DNA of 64,000 bases from Gammaproteobacteria bacterium. GTDB taxonomy: Bacteria > Pseudomonadota > Gammaproteobacteria > Enterobacterales > Alteromonadaceae. The stretch spans positions 1-64,000 of the forward strand of contig JAAFAI010000002.1 in assembly GCA_018222405.1 (NCBI GenBank), read 5' to 3'. Both the position numbers and the translations under genes were made by a program. Of the stretch, positions 56,790-64,000 are shown one piece after another (position 1 is the stretch's first letter; each line of letters opens with the position of its first letter). Under the pieces are notes generated by a model that saw nothing but the letters and a program-made list of their open reading frames with translations, was not told the DNA's origin and ran no database searches.

Positions 56790-59150
56790 ATGCATCAAGA
56801 AACTCCGAATGATTCCTGGGCGATACGTTTTGCGCAGTTTGTAGAGCGCTTTGGCACTATTAAGCTAAGTGTATTGTTTGTCGTATTAACGCTGGCATTT
56901 ACGGTGGGCGGCTCTTATGTCATCCGCGTGAGCCTTGGTAGTGACGTACAGCCTGATGACTTTATCAGCGCCGTTATCCTTACCATGTTGTCGGCGCCCT
57001 GGGTGTTGTACTTCTTCAGTGAACTGGTAAAGCAACTGGAACATTCGCGAACGAATTTAAAAGAAGTGGTCAGCCAGCTCGAACACCTGCGTGAAGAAGA
57101 TGTGTTTCTCAACCGCGAACTGCAAAACAATATCCGTCAGCTCAACCATGAAATAGAACAACGTAAACACGCCCAGGAAGAACGGGAAACGGTGTTTAAG
57201 GAACTGGAAAAAGAAATCCAGGATAAGTCGGAGAAAGAGGCCCAGGCTCGACGCCTGTCCACGTTGCTACGCTCTATCATTGATGCCTCGCCTGATCTGA
57301 TCTATTACCGTAACGAAGAAGGGCGCTTTGCCGGCTGTAACCGGGTTGCCGAACAGATGACCGGGAAAACCGAGAAAGAGCTGCTCGGTTTAACGCCGCA
57401 CGATGTCTATGAAGAAGATCTGGCCCGCCAGGTAGTGGCCAGTGATCATGAAGTACTGGAAGCCAATGCCAGTATTACCGAAGAATTGTGGTTACGTTTT
57501 GCTGATGGTCGCCGTCGTTGCTTTGAAATGCGCAAGGTGCCGTTTTTCGATCATGATGGTACCCGTTTGGGCCTCCTCGCGTTTGGCCGTGATATGACAG
57601 AACGTAAACAGGCGGAAAGTGCGGCAGCTAAAGCCAGTACCGACAAAACCCGTTTTATTGCCACCATCAGCCACGAACTGCGAACGCCGCTTAACGGCAT
57701 TGTAGGGTTAAGCCGTATGCTGCGCGATACTGAGCTTAACGAAGAACAGTGGAGCTGGGTGAGCACCATTTATGCCAGTGCGATTACGCTGGGCAATATT
57801 TTCAACGATATAATTGATTTGGATAAGCTCGACCGCGATAAGCTGGAACTCTCGCTTAAAACAGTATCACTGCGCGACTTCACCGACGAACTGAGCTCGA
57901 TTATTCGTTTACTGGCAAAAGACAAATCGCTGGAGCTGATCACTAATATCGTTGAACCGTTACCTAAACAAGTGGAAGTAGACGGTACGCGGTTACGTCA
58001 GATCCTGTGGAACATTCTGTTCAACGCCGTCAAGTTCACCCAGAAAGGGCACGTGTCGCTCACCGTTTCGGCCACCCGTCCGGATAACGATATCTCGCTG
58101 GTAACCTATGTCATTGAAGATACCGGTGTGGGGATTCCGGACAGTGAAATCGATAAGATCTTTGCCATGTACTATCAGGTGGATCATCCTGACCATCAAT
58201 CGGCTACCGGCACCGGGATCGGGCTGGCAATTTGTAAGCAGATGGTTGATTTGATGCACGGTGATATCCGGGTTGAGAGCGAGCAGGGCAAGGGCACTCG
58301 CTTTATCGTTGAACTGCCGTTACAGGTTTCCAGCCGTCCGATGCAGGTGGCACAATTACAGGTAACCGGGCTCAATATTCTGCTGGTTGAAGACATTGAG
58401 CTTAACGTAATGGTCGCCAAGGCATTGCTGGAGAAGTTAGGCCAGCATGTGGATGTGGCCATGACCGGTCAGGAAGCCATCGATAAGGCAAGAGAAACTA
58501 CCTACGACCTTATTTTGCTGGATATTCAGTTGCCGGATATGAACGGCTTTGATGTGGCAGCCACACTGCACGAGGAAGATCTGGTTATGCAAACGCCAAT
58601 CGTGGCGCTTACCGCAAATGTGATTAAAAAGCGCGAAGAATATCTGCAAAACGGAATGGACGACGTGATAGCGAAACCGGTTAAGAAGAGCCGGGTGGTT
58701 GAAGTACTCAACATGCTGTTTGCCGAATCTGAGGTGGATCAGCCGGCCCCTGAAGCGCCGCCACGTAAGAAGCTCGACAGCAGTAAACTGCTGACCAATA
58801 TTCTGGACATGGAGTTGCTACAGATGCTGGTGGATACCATTGGCGAAGACATGGTGCGCGCCAGTGTGAAAGTATTCCACGAAAAAATGCCCGAATATAT
58901 GGAAATTCTACAATTGAGCTTAAGCGCCGACGAAAAATCGGAAGTGTGCGCTCAGGCCCATAAAATCAAGGGAGCAGCCAGCTCTGTTGGCCTGGCAAGG
59001 GTGCAACGAATCGCCAATCAAATACAGCAGGGCGACCACCCTGCCTGGTGGCAAAATGTGCATGACTGGGTAGAGGAGCTGCAAATGGCGGTACCTCACG
59101 ACATGGAAAAACTGCACGACTGGTTAAAAGAGCAAACCATCGACGATTGA
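56790..59150 (+). CDS. arcB: Aerobic respiration control sensor kinase ArcB
   Basis: 786 aa tripartite hybrid kinase like E. coli ArcB (778 aa). Two membrane helices (about 24-46 and 58-78), a coiled linker, a PAS domain with the quinone-sensing cysteines Cys183 (GCNR) and Cys244 (RCFEMRK), transmitter His295 in SHELRTPLNGIVGLSR, ATPase domain with GTGIGLAICKQ, receiver domain (LLDIQLPDMNGFD) and C-terminal Hpt (HKIKGAASSVG). It phosphorylates ArcA under low oxygen. arcB beside gltB is also the order in E. coli. Confidence 0.97.
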   Translation: MHQETPNDSWAIRFAQFVERFGTIKLSVLFVVLTLAFTVGGSYVIRVSLGSDVQPDDFISAVILTMLSAPWVLYFFSELVKQLEHSRTNLKEVVSQLEHLREEDVFLNRELQNNIRQLNHEIEQRKHAQEERETVFKELEKEIQDKSEKEAQARRLSTLLRSIIDASPDLIYYRNEEGRFAGCNRVAEQMTGKTEKELLGLTPHDVYEEDLARQVVASDHEVLEANASITEELWLRFADGRRRCFEMRKVPFFDHDGTRLGLLAFGRDMTERKQAESAAAKASTDKTRFIATISHELRTPLNGIVGLSRMLRDTELNEEQWSWVSTIYASAITLGNIFNDIIDLDKLDRDKLELSLKTVSLRDFTDELSSIIRLLAKDKSLELITNIVEPLPKQVEVDGTRLRQILWNILFNAVKFTQKGHVSLTVSATRPDNDISLVTYVIEDTGVGIPDSEIDKIFAMYYQVDHPDHQSATGTGIGLAICKQMVDLMHGDIRVESEQGKGTRFIVELPLQVSSRPMQVAQLQVTGLNILLVEDIELNVMVAKALLEKLGQHVDVAMTGQEAIDKARETTYDLILLDIQLPDMNGFDVAATLHEEDLVMQTPIVALTANVIKKREEYLQNGMDDVIAKPVKKSRVVEVLNMLFAESEVDQPAPEAPPRKKLDSSKLLTNILDMELLQMLVDTIGEDMVRASVKVFHEKMPEYMEILQLSLSADEKSEVCAQAHKIKGAASSVGLARVQRIANQIQQGDHPAWWQNVHDWVEELQMAVPHDMEKLHDWLKEQTIDD

Positions 59151-59174
59151 TACGATCAATTACAAGGATGCGAT

Positions 59175-59609
59175 ATGAAAAGGATTGGGTTTGTTATCTT
59201 GTTACTAACCTCGTTTGCCGGTCACTGTGCCGAGCGTCTGCGGGCCGAAGCGGGTATTGGCTGGGAGTACGGCGTTATCGGCTCCCAGGTAGCCTTGCAA
59301 ACGCCATTTGAACCGTTAGAAATATTCGCCACCGTGGGAGTTGATGGGTCATCTGAAGCCGGTGGGTCTTTTCGCGGCGGCATGGGGGCAAGTGTTTTTC
59401 TCAATAAGTACTTCGCAGTCAGTGCCTATGGCGGGATGAATTCCACCAGCAACGCGTACAGCGGAGATATTGATCATGAATTTGGTGGCTCCACAGGCAT
59501 TAAAATCTACTTTGCGGGTAAAAATAAGCCTGGCATCGTGCTGGGTGCGAGCTATCTGTATGACGGTGAGGACTGGCAGCCACTGGCCTCAATCGCTTAC
59601 CGTTTTTAA
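59175..59609 (+). CDS. Small outer-membrane beta-barrel-like protein
   Basis: 144 aa. A signal peptide ends near GHCA. The rest alternates hydrophobic and polar residues in strands with many Gly (EYGVIGSQVALQTPFEPLEIF, GGMGASVFLNKYFAVSAYGG) and ends in YRF, a terminal Phe used in barrel insertion. Probably an eight-strand barrel. AAGGATG precedes the ATG. It starts 24 bases after arcB and may be co-transcribed. Function unknown. Confidence 0.7.
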   Translation: MKRIGFVILLLTSFAGHCAERLRAEAGIGWEYGVIGSQVALQTPFEPLEIFATVGVDGSSEAGGSFRGGMGASVFLNKYFAVSAYGGMNSTSNAYSGDIDHEFGGSTGIKIYFAGKNKPGIVLGASYLYDGEDWQPLASIAYRF

Positions 59610-60025
59610 GCTTGTTGTTGCTGCTGATTAATCAGTGAATTCAACCAGGTTTTGGCGTCGTCGGCAGAATCAAAAAATGCCACTTCATGGCCTGGCATCT
59701 CGTAAATCGATTCAAACTGGTGCTTTGACAACAACGGCGAGTTTACGTCTTGAAACACCACTGCCGTGGCCACCCGGCCGAGGTTAATTTCTTTTTTAAT
59801 TTGCTTGCGAAGTAACGCGAATGCTTCGGGCACGTATACGGCCTCGCCACGAAAAATGGCCAGCACGCCCCAGGGGGAGCCATACATTGCGCGCAGGTTC
59901 TGCATGATCTTATCGTCAGATAAGTGCAGTGACTCTGCATTCCAGGGGCCTTCACCATTTAACGCAATCAGTCTGCCGTCAATGGCAACACTCAGAGAGC
60001 CGTGTTTATTAAATTTACCTGCCAT
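59606..60025 (-). CDS. Small cytosolic protein, STAS/SpoIIAA-like fold suspected
   Basis: 139 aa from the ATG at 60025, with GGAG upstream; the longer frame to 60181 is not needed. The N-terminus MAGKFNKHGSLSVAIDGRLI and the C-terminus EVAFFDSADDAKTWLNSLI resemble STAS-like regulatory proteins, but I cannot name a family. Gln-rich tail (QQQQQA). Its stop overlaps the barrel protein stop by four bases in the opposite direction. Confidence 0.6.
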   Translation of the reverse strand: MAGKFNKHGSLSVAIDGRLIALNGEGPWNAESLHLSDDKIMQNLRAMYGSPWGVLAIFRGEAVYVPEAFALLRKQIKKEINLGRVATAVVFQDVNSPLLSKHQFESIYEMPGHEVAFFDSADDAKTWLNSLINQQQQQA

Positions 60026-60210
60026 ATTCCATCTCCAGGTATGTCCATCTCCACTACGCTGATGAATGGTTATTGTGCGCTTTAAAAAAGCAGATTGCCA
60101 GTGTTGTAAAAGAAAAGGGGTGACCAGCCCATGCCCAATAGTAGCTGGCCACCCAGAGAAATCATAAGCGTCGCTGGGCACGGGTTACGTACACAGCGGG
60201 TTCGCTAAAG

Positions 60211-61389
60211 CTAAACCTGAGGCTCGGGGATATGCACGCGACCTTCCATCAGAATTCGCGCTGAACGGCTCATCACCGCTTTGGTGGCAGTCCATTTGCT
60301 GTTAACTAACGCCGCTTCTGCGCCAACACCCAGAGTGCCAGATGGGTGGCCAAACACTACGTTAGAGCGATCTACACCGCCGGCTGCATCATTCACCAGG
60401 GTGCCGGGAATAGCTGCTGCAGTGGCAATCGCTACGGCCGCCGTGCCCATCATGGCGTGGTGCAGTTTGCCCATGGATAGGGCGCGTACCAGTACATCAA
60501 TGTCGTCAATCTCAATAAGCTTGCCGCTTGATGAGGTATATTCTTTAGGAGGTGCCACAAACGCGATTTTAGGCGTATGCTGGCGACCGGCTGCCTCGCT
60601 GACGGTGCTTATCAGGCCCATTTTTACCGCGCCGTGGGCGCGCAGGGATTCAAATTTAGCCAGTGCTATAGGGTCGCTGTTTATGTCGTCCTGCAACTCG
60701 GTACCCGTGTAACCGATATCCGCCGCATTAACAAAAATCGTTGGGATGCCGGCGTTGATCATAGTGGCTTTCAGGGTGCCAAACTCCGGTGTGGTGAGTT
60801 CATCCACCAGGTTACCAGTGGGGAACATATCACCTTCGCCATCGGCCGGATCCATAAATTCCACTTTTACTTCGGCAGCCGGGAAAGTAACGCCGTCGAG
60901 CTCGAAGTTACCGGTTTCCTGCACCTCGCCGTTGGTAATGGGCACATGGACGTTAATGGCTTTGCTGATATTCACCTGCCAGACACGAACCACAACAACG
61001 CCGTTGTCCGGAATACGCGCAGCATCCACCAAACCATTGTTTACCGCAAAAGCGCCTACCGCAGCGGTTAAGTTACCGCAGTTACCGCTCCAGTCCACAA
61101 AGGCTTTGTCGATAGACACCTGACCAAACAGGTAATCCACATCGTACCCTTCATGCTCACTTTTACTCAGAATAACGGTTTTGCTGGTACTAGAGGTGGC
61201 GCCGCCCATGCCGTCGGTTTGTTTGCCGTACGGGTCCGGACTGCCAATCACTCGCAATAGCATAGCGTCGCGATAAGCGCCGGGTTGTTGCGCTGCCTCA
61301 GGTAAGTCGGCCAGATTAAAAAACACGCCTTTACTGGTACCGCCACGCATATAGGTGGCCGGAATTTTTATTTGTGGTGCAAAAGCCAT
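60211..61389 (-). CDS. prpF: 2-methylaconitate cis-trans isomerase PrpF
   Basis: 392 aa. KIPATYMRGGTSKGVFFNLADLP at the N-terminus (the conserved Lys and Ser region), DWSGNCGNLTAAVGAFAV, FVNAADIGYTG and GVDRSNVVFGHPSGTLGVGA match PrpF. It works with AcnD, isomerising the trans-2-methylaconitate that AcnD makes, so propionate can be oxidised through the 2-methylcitrate cycle. Downstream of acnD by 60 bases with a hairpin in between. Confidence 0.95.
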   Translation of the reverse strand: MAFAPQIKIPATYMRGGTSKGVFFNLADLPEAAQQPGAYRDAMLLRVIGSPDPYGKQTDGMGGATSSTSKTVILSKSEHEGYDVDYLFGQVSIDKAFVDWSGNCGNLTAAVGAFAVNNGLVDAARIPDNGVVVVRVWQVNISKAINVHVPITNGEVQETGNFELDGVTFPAAEVKVEFMDPADGEGDMFPTGNLVDELTTPEFGTLKATMINAGIPTIFVNAADIGYTGTELQDDINSDPIALAKFESLRAHGAVKMGLISTVSEAAGRQHTPKIAFVAPPKEYTSSSGKLIEIDDIDVLVRALSMGKLHHAMMGTAAVAIATAAAIPGTLVNDAAGGVDRSNVVFGHPSGTLGVGAEAALVNSKWTATKAVMSRSARILMEGRVHIPEPQV

Positions 61390-61421
61390 GAGTCTCTCAC
61401 TAAAAGGTTGTTAACTGCTAA

Positions 61422-61440
61422 AGGGGGCGCATTGCCCCCT
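61422..61440 (-). terminator. Hairpin between acnD and prpF
   Basis: AGGGGGC and GCCCCCT pair across a 5-base loop. There is no T-run, so it is more likely an mRNA-stabilising or partially attenuating structure than a full terminator. Confidence 0.5.
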
Positions 61441-61449
61441 GCTATCAGA

Positions 61450-64000
61450 TTAGTTTGCTTCGGCTTCCAGGAAGTCCTTGGCAAAACGCTGAAGTACACC
61501 GCCAGCAGAATAAATGGAAACCTCTTCAAAGGTATCCAGGCGACTGGTTACCGGTACTTCAACGGTTTCGCCATTGGCACGATGGATCACCAGCGTAAGA
61601 GTGTTGCCTGGGGTGTGTTCACCAATGACATCAAACGTTTCAGTACCGTCGAGCTTCAACGTCTTGCGGGTAGTGCCCGGCTTAAACTCAAGCGGTAATA
61701 CGCCCATACCAATCAGGTTGGTACGGTGAATTCGCTCAAAGCCTTCCGCCACTATGGCTTCTACGCCGGCTAAACGCACCCCTTTTGCCGCCCAGTCACG
61801 AGACGAGCCCTGACCGTAGTCGGCACCGGCGATGATAATTAGCGGTTGCTTACGTTCCATGTAGGTTTCGATGGCTTCCCACATGCGGGTGACTTTACCT
61901 TCAGGCTCGATACGCGCCAGTGAGCCTTGTTTCACTTCACCGTTTTCAAGGACCATCTCGTTGAAAATCTTAGGGTTTGCCAACGTTGCTCGCTGAGCTG
62001 TCAGGTGATCACCGCGGTGGGTGGCGTAAGAGTTGAAGTCCTCTTCCGGCAGGCCCATCTTGGCCAGGTACTCACCGGCAGCACTCGACGCCAGAATCGC
62101 GTTCGACGGCGATAAATGGTCAGTGGTGATGTTGTCGGGCAAGATAGCCAGCGGACGCATCCCTGTTAAGGTACGCTCGGCGGCCAGAGCGCCTTCCCAG
62201 TACGGCGGACGACGGATATAGGTGCTCATTTCACGCCACTCGTAAAGCGGATCGATGTCGTCACCGTAGTCAACCGAGAGGTCAAACATTGGCTCATAGA
62301 CTTTGTTGAACTGCTCAGGCTTTACAGAGGCTTTCACTACTGCATCGATCTCTTCGTCTGTCGGCCAGATGTCCTTCAGGGTAACCGGATTGCCGTCCTG
62401 ATCGTGGCCCAGTACGTCTTTCTCGATATCAAATCGTACGGTACCGGCAATCGCGTAGGCCACTACCAACGGTGGCGAGGCCAGGAAAGCCTGCTTGGCG
62501 TAAGGATGGATACGGCCATCAAAGTTACGGTTACCGGAAAGTACCGCGGTTGCATAGAGGTCGCGGTCGATAATTTCCTGCTGGATGCGTGGATCCAGCG
62601 CGCCGCTCATGCCGTTACAGGTGGTACAGGCAAAGGCTACTACACCAAAACCCAGTTGTTCCAGTTCAGGCAGCAGGTTGGCTTCTTCGAGATACATCTT
62701 AACGACTTTGGAGCCTGGTGCCAGTGAGGTTTTTACCCATGGCTTACGCACCAGGCCTTTCGCGTTTGCATTACGGGCTAACAGACCGGCTGCCACTACG
62801 TTACGCGGGTTACTGGTGTTGGTACAGCTGGTGATGGCGGCAATGATTACTGCGCCATCGGGCATCAGGCCTTCCTGCTCTTCCCATTTACCGGCAATGC
62901 CGCGCGCAGCCAGATCGCTGGTAGCCAAACGTGCATGCGGGTTAGACGGGCCGGCCATGTTGCGGGTCACTGATGACAAATCAAAGGTCAGTACGCGCTC
63001 ATATTCGGCTTCGGTAAGCGTATCGGCCCACAGGCCAGCCTGTTTTGCATAGGTTTCCACCAGCTCGACCTGTTCAGCGGTACGACCGGTAAGTTTCAGG
63101 TAATCCAGAGTCTGGTCGTCAATGTAGAACATCGCCGCCGTGGCACCGTATTCCGGCGTCATGTTAGAGATCGTGGCGCGATCGCCTAAGGTTAGGTGGG
63201 CGGCACCTTCGCCATAGAATTCAAGGTACGCTGAGACGACACGCTCTTTACGCAGGAATTCAGTAAGCGCCAGTACAATATCGGTAGCAGTAATGCCAGG
63301 TTGTGGCTTACCGGTTAGTTCTACACCCACAATGTTAGGTAAGCGCATGTATGAGGCGCGTCCCAGCATAACGCTCTCGGCTTCCAGACCTCCTACACCT
63401 ACAGCGATAACGCCCAGCGCATCAACGTGTGGTGTGTGACTGTCGGTACCAACCAGGGTGTCCGGGAAGGCAACACCGTCTTTCGCATGTACCACCGGTG
63501 ACATTTTCTCCAGGTTAATCTGGTGCATAATGCCGTTGCCGGGTGGGATTACGTCGACGTTTTTGAAGGCGGTCTTGGTCCAGTTGATAAAGTGGAAGCG
63601 GTCGTCGTTACGACGGTCTTCAATGGCGCGGTTCTTTTCAAAGGCGTCTTCTTCAAAGCCTGCGTGTTCTACAGCCAGTGAGTGATCCACGATGAGCTGA
63701 GTAGGCACCACCGGGTTTACCTTGGACGGATCACCGCCTTTTTCGGCGATGGCATCGCGCAAGCCGGCTAAGTCAACCAGTGCGGTCTGGCCGAGGATGT
63801 CGTGACACACCACGCGGGCCGGGAACCAGGGAAAATCGAGGTCGCGTTTGCGCTCGATTAACTGGATAAGGGAGTCTTTAAGTTGGTCTGGCGGACAACG
63901 ACGAACCAGGTTTTCTGCATGCACGCGGGAGGTGTAGGGCAGGGTATCAAACGCACCGGGTTTTATGGCGTCAACGGCTTCACGCGCGTCGAAGTAGTCC
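61450..64000 (-). CDS. acnD: Fe/S-dependent 2-methylisocitrate dehydratase AcnD (5' end beyond window)
   Basis: At least 849 codons. The frame stays open to the edge: past the GTG at 63924 it reads DYFDAREAVDAIKP and GAFDTLPYTSRVHAENL, the known AcnD start region, so the gene is cut by the window by only about 15 codons. The Fe-S ligands are Cys in SCTNTSNP and in ACTTCNGMSG; substrate loops VGTDSHTPHVDALG and GADYGQGSSRDWAAKG are intact. It dehydrates 2-methylcitrate in the propionate pathway and needs PrpF, encoded next. Confidence 0.96.
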   Translation of the reverse strand, partial: DYFDAREAVDAIKPGAFDTLPYTSRVHAENLVRRCPPDQLKDSLIQLIERKRDLDFPWFPARVVCHDILGQTALVDLAGLRDAIAEKGGDPSKVNPVVPTQLIVDHSLAVEHAGFEEDAFEKNRAIEDRRNDDRFHFINWTKTAFKNVDVIPPGNGIMHQINLEKMSPVVHAKDGVAFPDTLVGTDSHTPHVDALGVIAVGVGGLEAESVMLGRASYMRLPNIVGVELTGKPQPGITATDIVLALTEFLRKERVVSAYLEFYGEGAAHLTLGDRATISNMTPEYGATAAMFYIDDQTLDYLKLTGRTAEQVELVETYAKQAGLWADTLTEAEYERVLTFDLSSVTRNMAGPSNPHARLATSDLAARGIAGKWEEQEGLMPDGAVIIAAITSCTNTSNPRNVVAAGLLARNANAKGLVRKPWVKTSLAPGSKVVKMYLEEANLLPELEQLGFGVVAFACTTCNGMSGALDPRIQQEIIDRDLYATAVLSGNRNFDGRIHPYAKQAFLASPPLVVAYAIAGTVRFDIEKDVLGHDQDGNPVTLKDIWPTDEEIDAVVKASVKPEQFNKVYEPMFDLSVDYGDDIDPLYEWREMSTYIRRPPYWEGALAAERTLTGMRPLAILPDNITTDHLSPSNAILASSAAGEYLAKMGLPEEDFNSYATHRGDHLTAQRATLANPKIFNEMVLENGEVKQGSLARIEPEGKVTRMWEAIETYMERKQPLIIIAGADYGQGSSRDWAAKGVRLAGVEAIVAEGFERIHRTNLIGMGVLPLEFKPGTTRKTLKLDGTETFDVIGEHTPGNTLTLVIHRANGETVEVPVTSRLDTFEEVSIYSAGGVLQRFAKDFLEAEAN

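Overview
The window looks like a chromosomal segment of a marine gammaproteobacterium, most probably of the order Alteromonadales (Alteromonadaceae-like). This is inferred from gene content and order: glnA - DUF4124 - ntrB - ntrC beside a divergent typA, gltBD beside arcB, an acnD-prpF propionate module, rraB, erpA and a PEP-CTERM-like exported protein. I see no rRNA, tRNA, CRISPR array, phage or intact insertion sequence. It is mostly a core genome region with a few accessory genes, the clearest being the secreted nuclease operon at the left edge.

Layout. 0.1-5.1 kb: a minus-strand pair encoding a very large secreted two-nuclease protein with a C-terminal dockerin-like module, then a small cohesin-like protein with a PEP-CTERM-like tail. 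5.1-5.6 kb: a gene-free stretch with tandem palindromes. 5.6-7.4 kb: a Tat lipoprotein amino-acid-oxidase-like flavoprotein and a cytochrome c'-like lipoprotein. 7.4-12 kb: LysR/pirin divergent pair, rraB, plsC, and an Hpt/HD-GYP signalling protein. 12-17 kb: the nitrogen control block ntrC, ntrB, a DUF4124 protein and glnA, with recognisable NtrC and sigma-54 sites. 17-25 kb: typA, a CheY-like regulator, a PatB-type C-S lyase, an NRAMP-like transporter, a UPF0149 protein, hemJ and a ClC-type channel. 25-31.3 kb: a DUF6776-like protein, a ydbS/ydbT pair of bacterial PH proteins, a phytanoyl-CoA-dioxygenase-like enzyme and a TPR-CHAT lipoprotein. 31.4-40.9 kb: erpA, a GST, a D-2-hydroxyacid dehydrogenase diverging from a cystathionine-gamma-synthase-like enzyme, an Old Yellow Enzyme, an Lrp regulator, anmK with an M23 endopeptidase, and tyrS. 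41-48 kb: a GNAT/DUF2721 pair, a cobalamin-salvage operon (mtnN, cbiB, btuF, rhodanese), a porin-like protein with a phosphate-binding-like partner, and DUF2726. 48-56 kb: a divergent SelO and gltBD. 56-60 kb: arcB, a small beta-barrel and a small cytosolic protein. 60.2-64 kb: prpF and acnD, the latter running off the right edge.

How the genes work together. GlnA and GltBD form the GS-GOGAT ammonium assimilation cycle. NtrB/NtrC control it: the glnA upstream region has a GG-N10-GC sigma-54 promoter with two NtrC-like sites, and another NtrC-like palindrome lies directly downstream of a sigma-70-like promoter before ntrB, which suggests autorepression. AnmK and the M23 peptidase belong to peptidoglycan turnover. 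MtnN/CbiB/BtuF belong to S-adenosyl and cobamide salvage. AcnD/PrpF belong to the 2-methylcitrate cycle.

The most unusual items are the dockerin-tailed double nuclease next to its cohesin-like neighbour, the lipoprotein TPR-CHAT protease candidate with a dioxygenase gene directly downstream, and three transport or enzyme proteins whose family signature motifs are altered (NRAMP, ClC, SelO). Start sites were adjusted where a Shine-Dalgarno sequence, signal peptide or gene overlap supports a different start from the longest reading frame.
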